Positions 7,735-15,422 of a DNA stretch of 17,832 nucleotides are shown here, one piece after another; the stretch's first letter is position 1, and each line of letters starts with the position of its first letter. The stretch comes from Planctomycetia bacterium. GTDB taxonomy: Bacteria; Planctomycetota; UBA1135; GCA-002686595. The notes under the pieces are model-generated. The model did not search any database. It was not told where the DNA came from and saw only the letters and a list, made by a program, of their open reading frames with translations. Location: assembly GCA_005778045.1 (NCBI GenBank), contig SXKQ01000175.1, forward strand, positions 1-17,832, written 5' to 3'. Position numbers and translations under genes: made by a program.

Positions 7735-9324
7735 ATGCTCGCAGGCGTGCTTGCTCTGGCGCTCGCCGTTGTCCTCGCCCAAGAGCCCGCGACTCCCGTT
7801 GCCGCGGACCCGGAAGTCCCGTTGTCGATGCGCGTCAACCGCGCCATCGCAAAGGGCATCGAGCGGATCAAGGCACACCAGCAGCCCGACGGAAGCTGGG
7901 CCGGCTTCGAAGGCGAGCATCCGGGCGGGCTCACGGCGCTGTGCACGTTCACGCTGCTGAAGTCCGGCGTGCGGCGCTCGGACGACGCGGTGCGCCGCGG
8001 TCTCGCACGCGTGCTCGACACGGAGTTCAAGAGCACCTACTCGACGAGCGTGAAGCTGCTGCTGCTCGATGCGCTCGGGGATCCGCAGGCCTACCGCGAG
8101 CACGCGGACAGTAGCCTCGATTTCCTCGTGCAGCATCAGCTCGCCGGTGAGTGGGCCTACCCTTGGGGCAGGGCCGACGCGAGCAACTCGCAATTCGCGC
8201 TGCTCGGACTGCGCGCGGCGCACCGCATGAGCCTCGAGGTGCCCGACGCGACACTGGTCAACGCGATCAAGGCGCTTTATCGCCTGCAGGACGGTGAGAA
8301 TGGTGGCTTCAAGTACGAGCTCAATCGGCAGGCGACGGGCGGCATAACCGCGGCGTCCCTCGGCGGACTGCGTGTGCTCGAGGAGCTCGGCGAGGGGCGC
8401 AGCGCAGTCACGAGCTTGCTGCGCAAGTTCCAGAAGCAGCACGAGCTCGCCGACGAGTTCATGATCGAGCGCTGGCATCCCGCGCACAATGCCTACGGTC
8501 CCAACGCGTGGACGCCGGGATTCCATTACCCATATCTGTGGGCGGTCGAGCGCTGGTGTGGGCTCACGGGTCGCACGCAGCTCGGGGAGCACGACTGGTA
8601 TGCGGAGGGCGCGCGCTGGCTCGTCGACGAGCAGGGCGACGACGGCGCGTGGCTCGACACGCAGGAGACCTGCTTCGCGCTGCTGTTCTTGCGACGGGCG
8701 ACGATGTCCGCGGGCGCTCCGGCGGGCACGACGCCGGAGGAACTCGCCAAGGAGATCGATGCGCTGCGACCGCCGCGCCCGTCGGAGCCGCAGTGGGACC
8801 TGCCGCGCATCACCGACTGGCTCGTCGCTGGCCCGTGGCGCGGCGAAGGCCAGAACGACGCCTTGCTCAAGCTGCCGTTTGACCCGGCCAAGCTGGTGCC
8901 GCGCGAGGGCGGGAAGATCCTCAAGCGCGCGTGGACGCGCGAGACGTTCAAGCCCGATGCTTGGGTCGATCTCGACGCGATCCTCCGCGCCGAGTGCGAT
9001 CACGGTTTCGCTGCCCTCGCGACGGGGCTCGCGTGGGAGCTCGACCGACCGCTCGAGGCGGTGTTGTGGCTCGAAGTCGAGGACCCCTGGAAGGTGTTCC
9101 TCGATGGTGCGCTCGTGGGGCACAGCCAGCGCGCGCAAGGCCCTGCCGATGGGCGCGTGCGCGTGCCGTTGCAGGTGACGCGCGGCGAGCACACGCTGCT
9201 CGTGCTCGTGGAGGACGAGCTCGGCCCCGCGTTCTTCGGGGCTCGACTGACGGCACCGGACGGCAGGAAGCTCGAGCGCGAGCCCGTGCTGGGGACTGTC
9301 GCCGGGAAATCGAAGGGACGCTGA
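7735..9324 (+). CDS. Secreted prenyltransferase/squalene-cyclase-like toroid protein with C-terminal beta domain
   Basis: A 529-residue protein with a short signal peptide, likely cleaved after Ala15 (VLA-QE). Residues about 35-325 carry alpha/alpha-toroid repeats of the terpenoid cyclase/prenyltransferase type: HQQPDGSWAG (48-57), GEWAYPWG near 140, LQDGENGGFKYE near 185 and DDGAWLDTQETCFALLFL from about 303. No DXDD protonation motif of true squalene-hopene cyclases is seen, and export to the periplasm makes lipid cyclisation unlikely. It is better read as a cyclase-fold protein of unknown role, a class common in Planctomycetota. Residues about 353-520 form a beta-rich domain (DWLVAGPW, PWKVFLDG, GEHTLLVLVED) like a galactose-binding or PA14-type jelly roll. 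The stop is 6 bp before the molybdopterin enzyme gene. There is no Shine-Dalgarno site. Confidence 0.85.
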   Translation: MLAGVLALALAVVLAQEPATPVAADPEVPLSMRVNRAIAKGIERIKAHQQPDGSWAGFEGEHPGGLTALCTFTLLKSGVRRSDDAVRRGLARVLDTEFKSTYSTSVKLLLLDALGDPQAYREHADSSLDFLVQHQLAGEWAYPWGRADASNSQFALLGLRAAHRMSLEVPDATLVNAIKALYRLQDGENGGFKYELNRQATGGITAASLGGLRVLEELGEGRSAVTSLLRKFQKQHELADEFMIERWHPAHNAYGPNAWTPGFHYPYLWAVERWCGLTGRTQLGEHDWYAEGARWLVDEQGDDGAWLDTQETCFALLFLRRATMSAGAPAGTTPEELAKEIDALRPPRPSEPQWDLPRITDWLVAGPWRGEGQNDALLKLPFDPAKLVPREGGKILKRAWTRETFKPDAWVDLDAILRAECDHGFAALATGLAWELDRPLEAVLWLEVEDPWKVFLDGALVGHSQRAQGPADGRVRVPLQVTRGEHTLLVLVEDELGPAFFGARLTAPDGRKLEREPVLGTVAGKSKGR

Positions 9325-9330
9325 ACCGCG

Positions 9331-10050
9331 ATGCAGCAGCCGGAGTCCGAGCGCACTCTCGTCGAGCGGCGACTCGGGTACCTCGCACGGCGCGTCGCGG
9401 AGCTGCGCGAGCGGGGTCAGCTGCCGCGCAACGACGCTCCAGAGGGCAGCGGCCCAGCGAATCGTCACGGGATGCCGAGGCTGCCGGTCGGCCAGCGCGA
9501 GGTGCGCAACTGGCCCGTGCTCGACCTCGGCCACCAGCCGCACGTGGGACGCTCCGAGTGGCGCCTCGAGGTCATGGGTCTGGTCGAGAATCCCCTCGTG
9601 CTCGACTGGGACGCATTTCTGGCCCTGCCGCAGGTCGATGACGAGAGCGACTTCCACTGCGTCACGACGTGGAGTCGCATGGACAATCGATGGCGGGGCG
9701 TACGCTTGCGCGACCTCGCTGCTCTGGCGTGTCCCACGGAGGAAGCGCGCTTTCTCTTCTGCACGGGCTACGACCGTGACCCGGGCTCCGGCGAGAGCTA
9801 CACCACCAACATCCCGCTCGACCGCGCGCTCGACCCCGACGTGCTGCTTGTGCACACTTGGGAGGGTGAACCGCTTCCGCGCGAGCATGGCGGTCCGGTG
9901 CGTATGATCACGCCGCGTCTGTACGCGTGGAAGGGAACCAAGTGGATCAAGCGAATCGAGTTTCTGGCGCAGGATCGGCCCGGCTTCTGGGAGGAGCGTG
10001 GCTACTCGGACAGCGCGGAGCCATGGCTCGACGATCGCTATCGGCGCTAG
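9331..10050 (+). CDS. Sulfite-oxidase-like molybdopterin-dependent oxidoreductase
   Basis: A 239-residue cytoplasmic protein of the oxidoreductase molybdopterin-binding family (PF00174), the short sulfite-oxidase-like branch. Cys110 in DFHCVTTWS is the expected Mo ligand. Other signatures are LPVGQRE (51-57), WRGV (121-124), YTTNIPL, HGGPVRMITP, LYAWKGTKW and GFWEERGY near the end. It has no signal peptide, no Tat motif and no heme or dimerisation domain, unlike YedY/MsrP or animal sulfite oxidase, so its electron acceptor and substrate are unknown. It starts 6 bp after the cyclase-like gene and its last 28 bases overlap the start of the HEAT-repeat gene, implying translational coupling in one operon. 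It would need molybdenum cofactor made elsewhere in the genome. Confidence 0.93.
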   Translation: MQQPESERTLVERRLGYLARRVAELRERGQLPRNDAPEGSGPANRHGMPRLPVGQREVRNWPVLDLGHQPHVGRSEWRLEVMGLVENPLVLDWDAFLALPQVDDESDFHCVTTWSRMDNRWRGVRLRDLAALACPTEEARFLFCTGYDRDPGSGESYTTNIPLDRALDPDVLLVHTWEGEPLPREHGGPVRMITPRLYAWKGTKWIKRIEFLAQDRPGFWEERGYSDSAEPWLDDRYRR

Positions 10051-12371
10051 CGGCCTTCGTGCTCGCCGGGCTCGCGTTGGCGCAGGATCCGCTCAAGGAC
10101 ATCAAGGCCAAGGAGCCCGAGAAGCGCGTGGCGGCGGTGGCAGCGCTCGAGGCCAGCGGAGGCGAAGGCGCGGAGAAGGCGCTCATCTCGGCGTTGCTCG
10201 ACAAGGACTGGGAGGTCGTCGAGCGCGCGGCCAACGCGCTGGGCAAGGTCGGCACCAAGGCGGCCCTGCCGCAGCTCGTGAAGACCGCGCTCGATGCGCC
10301 CGCGATGCGCCTGCGGCGTGCAGCTGCGCTCGCTCTGGCGAAGATCGATGCCGCGCGCGCGACCGAGGACCTTGCCAAGCAGACGGCGGGCAAGAATGCG
10401 CTCCACGCCTGGGCCGCGCTCGCGATCGTCTCGTCGCAGGGCAGCGGCGCGGAGTCCGACACCGTTGCCAAGAACCTCAAGAAGTCGCAGAAGGCAAAGG
10501 AGGCGGACGAGCGACTGGCGGCAGCCGGCGCGATCGGGGCAGCATCTTTGGAGGAGATGCGCGTGCTGCTCGAGGGCTATCTCGCCGGCACCGACGCCGA
10601 GCTTGTCTGTGCCGCGCTCGGAGCGGTCGAGGTGCGCCCGGACGCGAGCTTCTTGCCGCGACTCGAGGCGGAGCTCGTCGCGGCGGATCTGAACGATGTC
10701 GTCGAGCGTCGCGTCGTGCGCGCCGTGGCGGCGATCGCGCGCGTCGACGCCGCGGCGGTGGAGAAGCTGCTCGAGACGCTCGCTGGACAGCCGCCGCCGG
10801 TGGCTCCGCGCGCCATGCGACTCGCACACGCCCTCGCGGCCGTTGTGGACACCAAGGCCGTAGCCGAGCGCACGATCGAGAAGGGTCTGAGTCATGCGGA
10901 TGCGGATGTCCGCGCGGCGGCCCTGCACGCGGGCGGTAAGCTCGACCTCGAGCCCGTGCTCAAGAAGGCGCGCGAGCTCGCGCTCAAGGACAAGAGCGTG
11001 CGCGTGCGGCTAGTCGCGCTGCAGGAGCTGCGCGACTTCGTGCAGGACGACGCGGTGCTCGGAGTGTTCACGGAAGTGCTCAGTTCGGCCTCCGACGCCA
11101 GCGTGCGCGAGGATGCGGCCGTCGCGCTCGGTCGCAGCCGCAGCGAGCTCGCCGTAAAGGCGTTGGTGAAGGCACTGGTCGACCGCGAGTGGGCCGTGGC
11201 CGTTTGCGCGGCCGTTTCGCTGGGAAAGACCACGCAGGAAAGCGCCGTGGAACCGCTCGTCGCACTGTCGAAGAGCGAGGACTGGCGCCTGCGTGGGGCC
11301 GCGATCGTCGGTCTCTCGCACGTCACCAAGAGCGAGGCCGTTCCGGCGATTCTGGCCGCGACCGCGGACAAGGAAGCCGCTGTCGCGCTGACGGCCGCGG
11401 CGTGCGCGAAGGCGCTCACGAAGCAGGATTTTGGCCGGGATTCCGGCGCATGGCTCAAGTGGTGGGGCGAGAACGGCGGCAAGCTCAAGCTGTGGACCCC
11501 GGAGGAACTGAAGGCGCGGCGCGAGAAGTTCGGCTATGCCGTGTCGGTCGCGGAGGTCTTCGAGGAGCTCGACGTGATCGTGCTCGACAGCCGCGGCGAC
11601 CAGATCCAGAGCGTGCTCGAGCGGGTGGAAACGGGTGCGGTCGCCGCGCCCGTCGGCAAGGCCAAGGACGCTGCGTCGACGAGCGGAGTGCCCTATCGCA
11701 AGACCATGGCAGGCAAGCACCGCGAGGACGGTCTTCAGCCCTTCGGCGTGTACGTGTCGAACTGCACCGGCGAGGTGCTGCCGGACGACATCGAGGCGAT
11801 CTCATGGTTCGTGCGCACGGGCGGCTACCTGTTCGGCTCGTGCTGGTCCCTCGGCGAGACGATCGAGAAGGTCTATCCGGGCTTGGCGAAGGCCGTGCAC
11901 ATGGAGAACGAGCTCGCCACCGTGAGCGCCGAGCCGATCGCGGAGGGCAGCGCGTACCTTGCCGGCGTATTCGACGGGGGCGTCGAGCCGCACTACAACC
12001 TCGAAGGTCCGCACCTGATCGAGGTGCTCGATCGCGAGCGCTGCGAGGTGCTTGTCGACAGTCCGCAGTGCGCCTCGAAGTATGGCGTCGGCAACATGAC
12101 CGTCTGGTTCCGTGCCGGGCACGGTCTGGTGTGTGATTCCGTGAATCACTTCAACAACCAAGGGCTCGTGAACGCGACGTGGCTCAAGGAAGCCGAGCAG
12201 CGGCAGGCCTACGCGGTCGACCGCATGGCCTTGCCGTGGCCGCAGTGGCGAGCGACGAGCGGCGAGAAGTGGTGGGGCTCGAATGGCAAGGCGGCGGAGC
12301 ATGTGTTCGACCGCACCGCGCTGAGCCTCGTCACCAACTTCGTGCGCTCCAAGCGACAGGAAGAACTCTAG
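10023..12371 (+). CDS. Secreted HEAT-repeat protein with C-terminal amidotransferase-like (DUF4159-like) domain
   Basis: A 782-residue protein. The ATG at 10023 gives a clean signal peptide (MARRSLSALAAFVLAGLALA, cleavage before Gln21); the frame is open upstream but encodes no signal there. GGAG lies very close to the ATG. Residues about 25-475 are degenerate HEAT repeats of roughly 30 residues, rich in Ala, Leu, Val, Glu and Lys, ending in a WLKWWGENGG segment. Residues about 500-780 form an alpha/beta domain: DVIVLDSRGD, GVYVSNCTGE near 580, and WFVRTGGYLFGSCW with Cys607 in a nucleophile-elbow-like position, resembling class I glutamine-amidotransferase-like or DUF4159 domains. A catalytic His/Glu pair is not obvious, so enzymatic activity is uncertain. 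The first 28 bases lie inside the molybdopterin enzyme gene. DUF72 follows after 47 bp. Confidence 0.85.
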   Translation: MARRSLSALAAFVLAGLALAQDPLKDIKAKEPEKRVAAVAALEASGGEGAEKALISALLDKDWEVVERAANALGKVGTKAALPQLVKTALDAPAMRLRRAAALALAKIDAARATEDLAKQTAGKNALHAWAALAIVSSQGSGAESDTVAKNLKKSQKAKEADERLAAAGAIGAASLEEMRVLLEGYLAGTDAELVCAALGAVEVRPDASFLPRLEAELVAADLNDVVERRVVRAVAAIARVDAAAVEKLLETLAGQPPPVAPRAMRLAHALAAVVDTKAVAERTIEKGLSHADADVRAAALHAGGKLDLEPVLKKARELALKDKSVRVRLVALQELRDFVQDDAVLGVFTEVLSSASDASVREDAAVALGRSRSELAVKALVKALVDREWAVAVCAAVSLGKTTQESAVEPLVALSKSEDWRLRGAAIVGLSHVTKSEAVPAILAATADKEAAVALTAAACAKALTKQDFGRDSGAWLKWWGENGGKLKLWTPEELKARREKFGYAVSVAEVFEELDVIVLDSRGDQIQSVLERVETGAVAAPVGKAKDAASTSGVPYRKTMAGKHREDGLQPFGVYVSNCTGEVLPDDIEAISWFVRTGGYLFGSCWSLGETIEKVYPGLAKAVHMENELATVSAEPIAEGSAYLAGVFDGGVEPHYNLEGPHLIEVLDRERCEVLVDSPQCASKYGVGNMTVWFRAGHGLVCDSVNHFNNQGLVNATWLKEAEQRQAYAVDRMALPWPQWRATSGEKWWGSNGKAAEHVFDRTALSLVTNFVRSKRQEEL

Positions 12372-12418
12372 GGGAATCCCGGGGACTGAAGGCCCCCGAC
12401 GTTCGCTGGATCGACGAC

Positions 12419-13273
12419 ATGTCGGGCACGCTGCATTACGGCACTTCGAGCTGGTCGGAGAAGGCCTGGGACGGCGCGTTCTATCCGTCGGGGCTCGCGC
12501 CGGCGGAGCAGCTGACGTTCTACGCCACACAGTTCGCGACGGTCGAAGCCGACGTCACGTACTACCGCGTGCCCGACAAGCGCATGGTCGCGGGCTGGGC
12601 CGAGCGTACTCCCGACGGCTTCGTGATCTCCGCCAAGTTCCCGCGCTCGATCGTGCATGGCGGCAGCGAGGCCGCTCCGGATGGAGCGAAGGTGCTCGCG
12701 CGCGAGCACGTGCAGCGCGAGCTCGAGCGTTTCCTCGACGCCATGGCGCTCCTCGGGGACAAGTGCGGGCCGCTCGTGCTGCAGTTCCCATACTTCAACC
12801 GTTCCGCATTCGCGAGTGCCGGACTGTTCCGCGAGCGGCTCGACACGTTCCTCGCGGCGCTGCCGAAGCAGTTCCGCTACGGCGTCGAGCTGCGCAACAA
12901 GGCCTGGATCGATGCGGAGACCTTGGCCTTGCTGCGCGCCCATTCCTGCGCGCTCGTGCTCGTGGATCTCGTCTACATGCCGCACCCGGCCGAGCTCGCG
13001 GAGCGCTTCGACCTGCTCACGACGGACTTCACCTACGCGCGCCTGATCGGCGATCGCAAGAAGATCGACGCGCTCACGGACGCGCTCGACCACGTCGTGC
13101 TCGACCAGTCCGAGCGCCTCGAGGAGTGGTCGGGCCTCGTGCGCGAGCTTCTCGCCCGCGCCAAGGACGTCTACGTGTACGCCAACAACCACTACGCGGG
13201 CTTTGCGCCCGACACCATCCACGACCTCGTGGCGCGCGTCCGCGCTGGGGATCCGGCCCCGGATGGACCTTGA
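12419..13273 (+). CDS. DUF72 family protein (YecE-like)
   Basis: A 284-residue cytoplasmic protein of the DUF72 family (PF01904), a TIM-barrel fold whose function is not firmly known. Seen in order: YGTSSWSEKAWDGAFYP at the N-terminus, VEADVTYYRVP, RTPDGFVISAKFPRSIVHGG, CGPLVLQFP, YGVELRNKAWI, and VYVYANNHYAGFAPDT near the end, where the Asn-Asn-His segment is characteristic. The ATG at 12419 places the conserved YGTSSW at residue 7, the usual position, although no Shine-Dalgarno site precedes it. It is 47 bp downstream of the HEAT/amidotransferase-like gene and may be the last gene of that operon. A 14-bp perfect palindrome overlaps its stop codon. Confidence 0.93.
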   Translation: MSGTLHYGTSSWSEKAWDGAFYPSGLAPAEQLTFYATQFATVEADVTYYRVPDKRMVAGWAERTPDGFVISAKFPRSIVHGGSEAAPDGAKVLAREHVQRELERFLDAMALLGDKCGPLVLQFPYFNRSAFASAGLFRERLDTFLAALPKQFRYGVELRNKAWIDAETLALLRAHSCALVLVDLVYMPHPAELAERFDLLTTDFTYARLIGDRKKIDALTDALDHVVLDQSERLEEWSGLVRELLARAKDVYVYANNHYAGFAPDTIHDLVARVRAGDPAPDGP

Positions 13274-13285
13274 ATCGGCCGATTC
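13272..13285. repeat. 14-bp perfect palindrome at the DUF72 stop codon
   Basis: GAATCGGCCGATTC reads the same on both strands. Its first two bases are the last two of the DUF72 stop codon TGA (13271-13273). Without a loop it is a poor RNA hairpin, so a dimeric protein site or chance are both possible. The following spacer to 13398 has no clear promoter. Confidence 0.35.
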
Positions 13286-13375
13286 GCGAGCCCTTCCGGT
13301 AACTTCTTCCGCCGACCGCGGCAGTCGCGTCGGCACTAGCTCGCATCTCGGCGTGCGGCGGTCTACCCTTAGGAA

Positions 13376-13388
13376 GCCCTTTGAGGGC
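13376..13388 (+). promoter_or_regulatory. Small hairpin over the only Shine-Dalgarno-like sequence of the small HEAT gene
   Basis: GCCCT (13376-13380) pairs with AGGGC (13384-13388) around a TTG loop. The right arm contains the only purine-rich Shine-Dalgarno-like run (GAGGG) before the ATG at 13399, with 11 bases between. If the hairpin forms in mRNA it would hide that site. With only 5 bp it is a weak candidate. Confidence 0.25.
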
Positions 13389-13398
13389 GCTCCGCAAC

Positions 13399-13668
13399 AT
13401 GGGACTCTTCGATATCTTCAAGAAGAATGACGCCCCGCAGCCCTCTCCGGGGCCGGACGCGGAACTCGGTGCGCTCGTCGCGAAGCTCAAGGACTCCGAT
13501 CCCAAGGTGCGACTCGATGCCTGCCTGCGCATCGGTGCCCTGAAGGGGCGCGCCGCCTCGGCGCGTCCGGCGCTCGAGGAACTGATCGTCGATCCCGATG
13601 GAGACGTCTGCCTCGCGGCCGCTGAGGCCATGTCGGCGATCCTGCGCGCGATCGACACCAAGCGCTAG
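13399..13668 (+). CDS. Small HEAT-repeat protein
   Basis: An 89-residue protein. The ATG at 13399 is preferred to an in-frame TTG at 13381 because it gives the N-terminus MGLFDIFKK, a common opening of small cytoplasmic proteins. A Pro-rich linker (about 13-19) is followed by two HEAT-like helical hairpins: ELGALVAKLKDSDPKVRLDACLRIGAL and ARPALEELIVDPDGDVCLAAAEAMSAIL in shortened view, each with the Asp-Pro turn and Val-Arg or Val-Cys helix start typical of such repeats. There is no signal peptide. It ends 16 bp before the SagB-type dehydrogenase and is probably co-transcribed with it, so it could be a partner or scaffold for that enzyme. Its specific function is unknown. Confidence 0.75.
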   Translation: MGLFDIFKKNDAPQPSPGPDAELGALVAKLKDSDPKVRLDACLRIGALKGRAASARPALEELIVDPDGDVCLAAAEAMSAILRAIDTKR

Positions 13669-13684
13669 GTCGCGCGACGGCGCG

Positions 13685-15361
13685 ATGTTCTGGCGTAAGC
13701 GACGCAGCGAACCTGCATCCGCAGCGGAGCGCGCGGTCGATCCGCTGCGGGTCGTGCTCGCGTATCACGAGGCCTCGAAGCACGACTACCAGCGCTACGC
13801 CGCTGGACCTCCCGAGCTGGACTGGGATTCGCAGCCGGATCCGTTCCGGCGCTTCGCGGGTGCCTCGCTCGTCAGTCTGGAACGCCGCGAGCCGGACGAG
13901 GGGCGTCCGTACTACGAGGAGACCTTCTGCGCCGGGCGTGTGCCCGCGCGTTCTCTGGAGCTCGCTAGCCTCTCGCAGCTGCTGTTCGACTCGCTCGCGC
14001 TGTCGGGAGCGAAGCGCTACGGTGAGTCACGCTGGACGTTGCGCTGCAATCCATCGAGCGGCAACCTGCATCCGACGGAGGCCTACCTGATCGCCCCCGC
14101 GCTCGCTGGAGCCAGCGCGAGCGCGTTCGTCGCGCACTACGCGCCGCACGAGCATGCGCTCGAGCTGCGCGCGACGCTCCAGCCGGTCGCCTGGTCCGCG
14201 CTGGCGCGGCGTCTTGGAGACGGCACGTTCCTCGTCGCTCTCACGTCGATCCACTGGCGCGAGGCCTGGAAGTATGGCGAGCGTGCTTTCCGCTACTGTC
14301 AGCACGACGTCGGGCATGCGATCGGAGCTCTTGCGGTGGCCGCCGCCGCACTCGGTTGGCGCGCGCAGGTCATCGACGAACTCGCGAGCGACGAGCTCGC
14401 GCGCTTGCTTGGGGTCGACCTGCAGTCGGGGCCAGAGGCGGAAGTCCCTGAGGTGCTCGTCGCGATCCGGACGCGTCCCGAGGGCGCTCCGGCGGGGGTG
14501 CCGGGCGCGGATGAGCTTGCACAGTTCTCACTGCGCCATGTCGGGGTGCCGAATTCGCTGGGTACGGGGCACGTCGACTGGCCCGCGATCGACGCCGTCG
14601 AGGAGGCGACGCGCAAACCCCGTACGGAGCGCGCAGCGTTCCTGTTCCAGCTCGCGGCCGCGTGGGTTCCAGGAGACGAGCCGATCGCGCTGCGCCGCGT
14701 CGTGCGCGGTCGCCGCAGTGCGGTCGCGTTCGACGCGCGCACCGGCATGGCGCGCGATGCGTTCGAGCAGCTGTTGCGACGTACCTTGCCGCGCGAGCTG
14801 GACACCGTGCTAGCCGCGTGGCCCGCGGCCCCGAGCGTAGACTTGCTGTGCTTCGTGCACCGCGTCGAGGGTCTCGAGCCGGGGCTGTACCTGTGTCTGC
14901 GCGATCCTGGGCGCGAGGCACGCTGGCGCGGTGCGGCGCGCGCACTTGCGGACGCGGAGCGCGTCGACGCCGAGGGACTGTCGTTGCTGCGGGTGAAGGC
15001 GGGGGACGCACGCTCGCTCGCACGCTCGCTCGCCTGCCATCAGGAGATCGCTGCGGACGGATGTGTCGCCTTCGCAATGCTGGCCGATTTTGACGCCACG
15101 CTCGAGCGTGGCGGGCCGTGGGCGTATCGCCGGCTGTTCTGGGAGTGCGGGCTCGTCGGGCAGCTCCTGTACCTCGAGGCCGAGGCCCTCGGGCTGCGCG
15201 GAACGGGCATCGGCTGCTTCTTCGACGACCCGGTGCATCGCACGCTCGGGCTCGTCGACCGTTCGTTCCAGAGCCTGTATCACTTCACGCTCGGGGGCGC
15301 GGTCGACGACTCGCGCATCGAGAACGCACCGGCGTACGCGCACCTCCAAGGTGGAGCTTGA
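13685..15361 (+). CDS. Tandem SagB/ThcOx-type nitroreductase-family protein
   Basis: A 558-residue cytoplasmic protein with two nitroreductase-fold halves. The first half holds YHEASKHDYQRY near residue 27 and CNPSSGNLHPTEAYL (from Cys121), the FMN-binding signature of SagB-type dehydrogenases, followed by CQHDVGHAIGAL and GWRAQV. The second half opens with RRVVRGRRSAVAFD near residue 341 and ends with GLRGTGIGCFFDD near 505. SagB enzymes oxidise azolines to azoles in modified peptides using FMN, but long tandem members also occur away from peptide clusters. No YcaO cyclase, precursor peptide or transporter is in this window, so an azole-forming role is not supported. The ATG at 13685 follows the small HEAT gene by 16 bp and has no clear Shine-Dalgarno site. 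Confidence 0.88.
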   Translation: MFWRKRRSEPASAAERAVDPLRVVLAYHEASKHDYQRYAAGPPELDWDSQPDPFRRFAGASLVSLERREPDEGRPYYEETFCAGRVPARSLELASLSQLLFDSLALSGAKRYGESRWTLRCNPSSGNLHPTEAYLIAPALAGASASAFVAHYAPHEHALELRATLQPVAWSALARRLGDGTFLVALTSIHWREAWKYGERAFRYCQHDVGHAIGALAVAAAALGWRAQVIDELASDELARLLGVDLQSGPEAEVPEVLVAIRTRPEGAPAGVPGADELAQFSLRHVGVPNSLGTGHVDWPAIDAVEEATRKPRTERAAFLFQLAAAWVPGDEPIALRRVVRGRRSAVAFDARTGMARDAFEQLLRRTLPRELDTVLAAWPAAPSVDLLCFVHRVEGLEPGLYLCLRDPGREARWRGAARALADAERVDAEGLSLLRVKAGDARSLARSLACHQEIAADGCVAFAMLADFDATLERGGPWAYRRLFWECGLVGQLLYLEAEALGLRGTGIGCFFDDPVHRTLGLVDRSFQSLYHFTLGGAVDDSRIENAPAYAHLQGGA

Positions 15362-15422
15362 AGCGCCCGCGGTGCGCCTTAGGTACTCTCTTCCGCGCCC
15401 CACAACCGCCGCACGCAACCGC

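Noticed and set aside
5568..8036. 822-residue open frame on the minus strand opposite PhoX
   Set aside because: It lies antisense to a clear PhoX gene, gives Arg/His-rich low-complexity protein with no domain, and is explained by the high GC content removing stop codons.
7735..9324. Hopanoid or sterol biosynthesis gene
   Set aside because: The protein has a signal peptide, is shorter than squalene-hopene cyclases, lacks the DXDD motif and has a C-terminal beta domain.
7438..9888. 816-residue open frame on the minus strand opposite the cyclase-like and Mo enzyme genes
   Set aside because: It is antisense to two genes with recognisable motifs and signal peptide; the translation has no family signature or plausible codon bias.
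13685..15361. Azole-modified peptide cluster around the SagB-type gene
   Set aside because: No YcaO cyclase, precursor peptide, protease or transporter gene is present on either side within the window.
13369..15383. CCTTAGG motif upstream of both the small HEAT gene (13367-13373) and the DUF3501 gene (15377-15383) as a shared promoter
   Set aside because: The distances to the ATG differ (26 and 40 bases), no common -35 is present, and two occurrences of a 7-base word are weak evidence.
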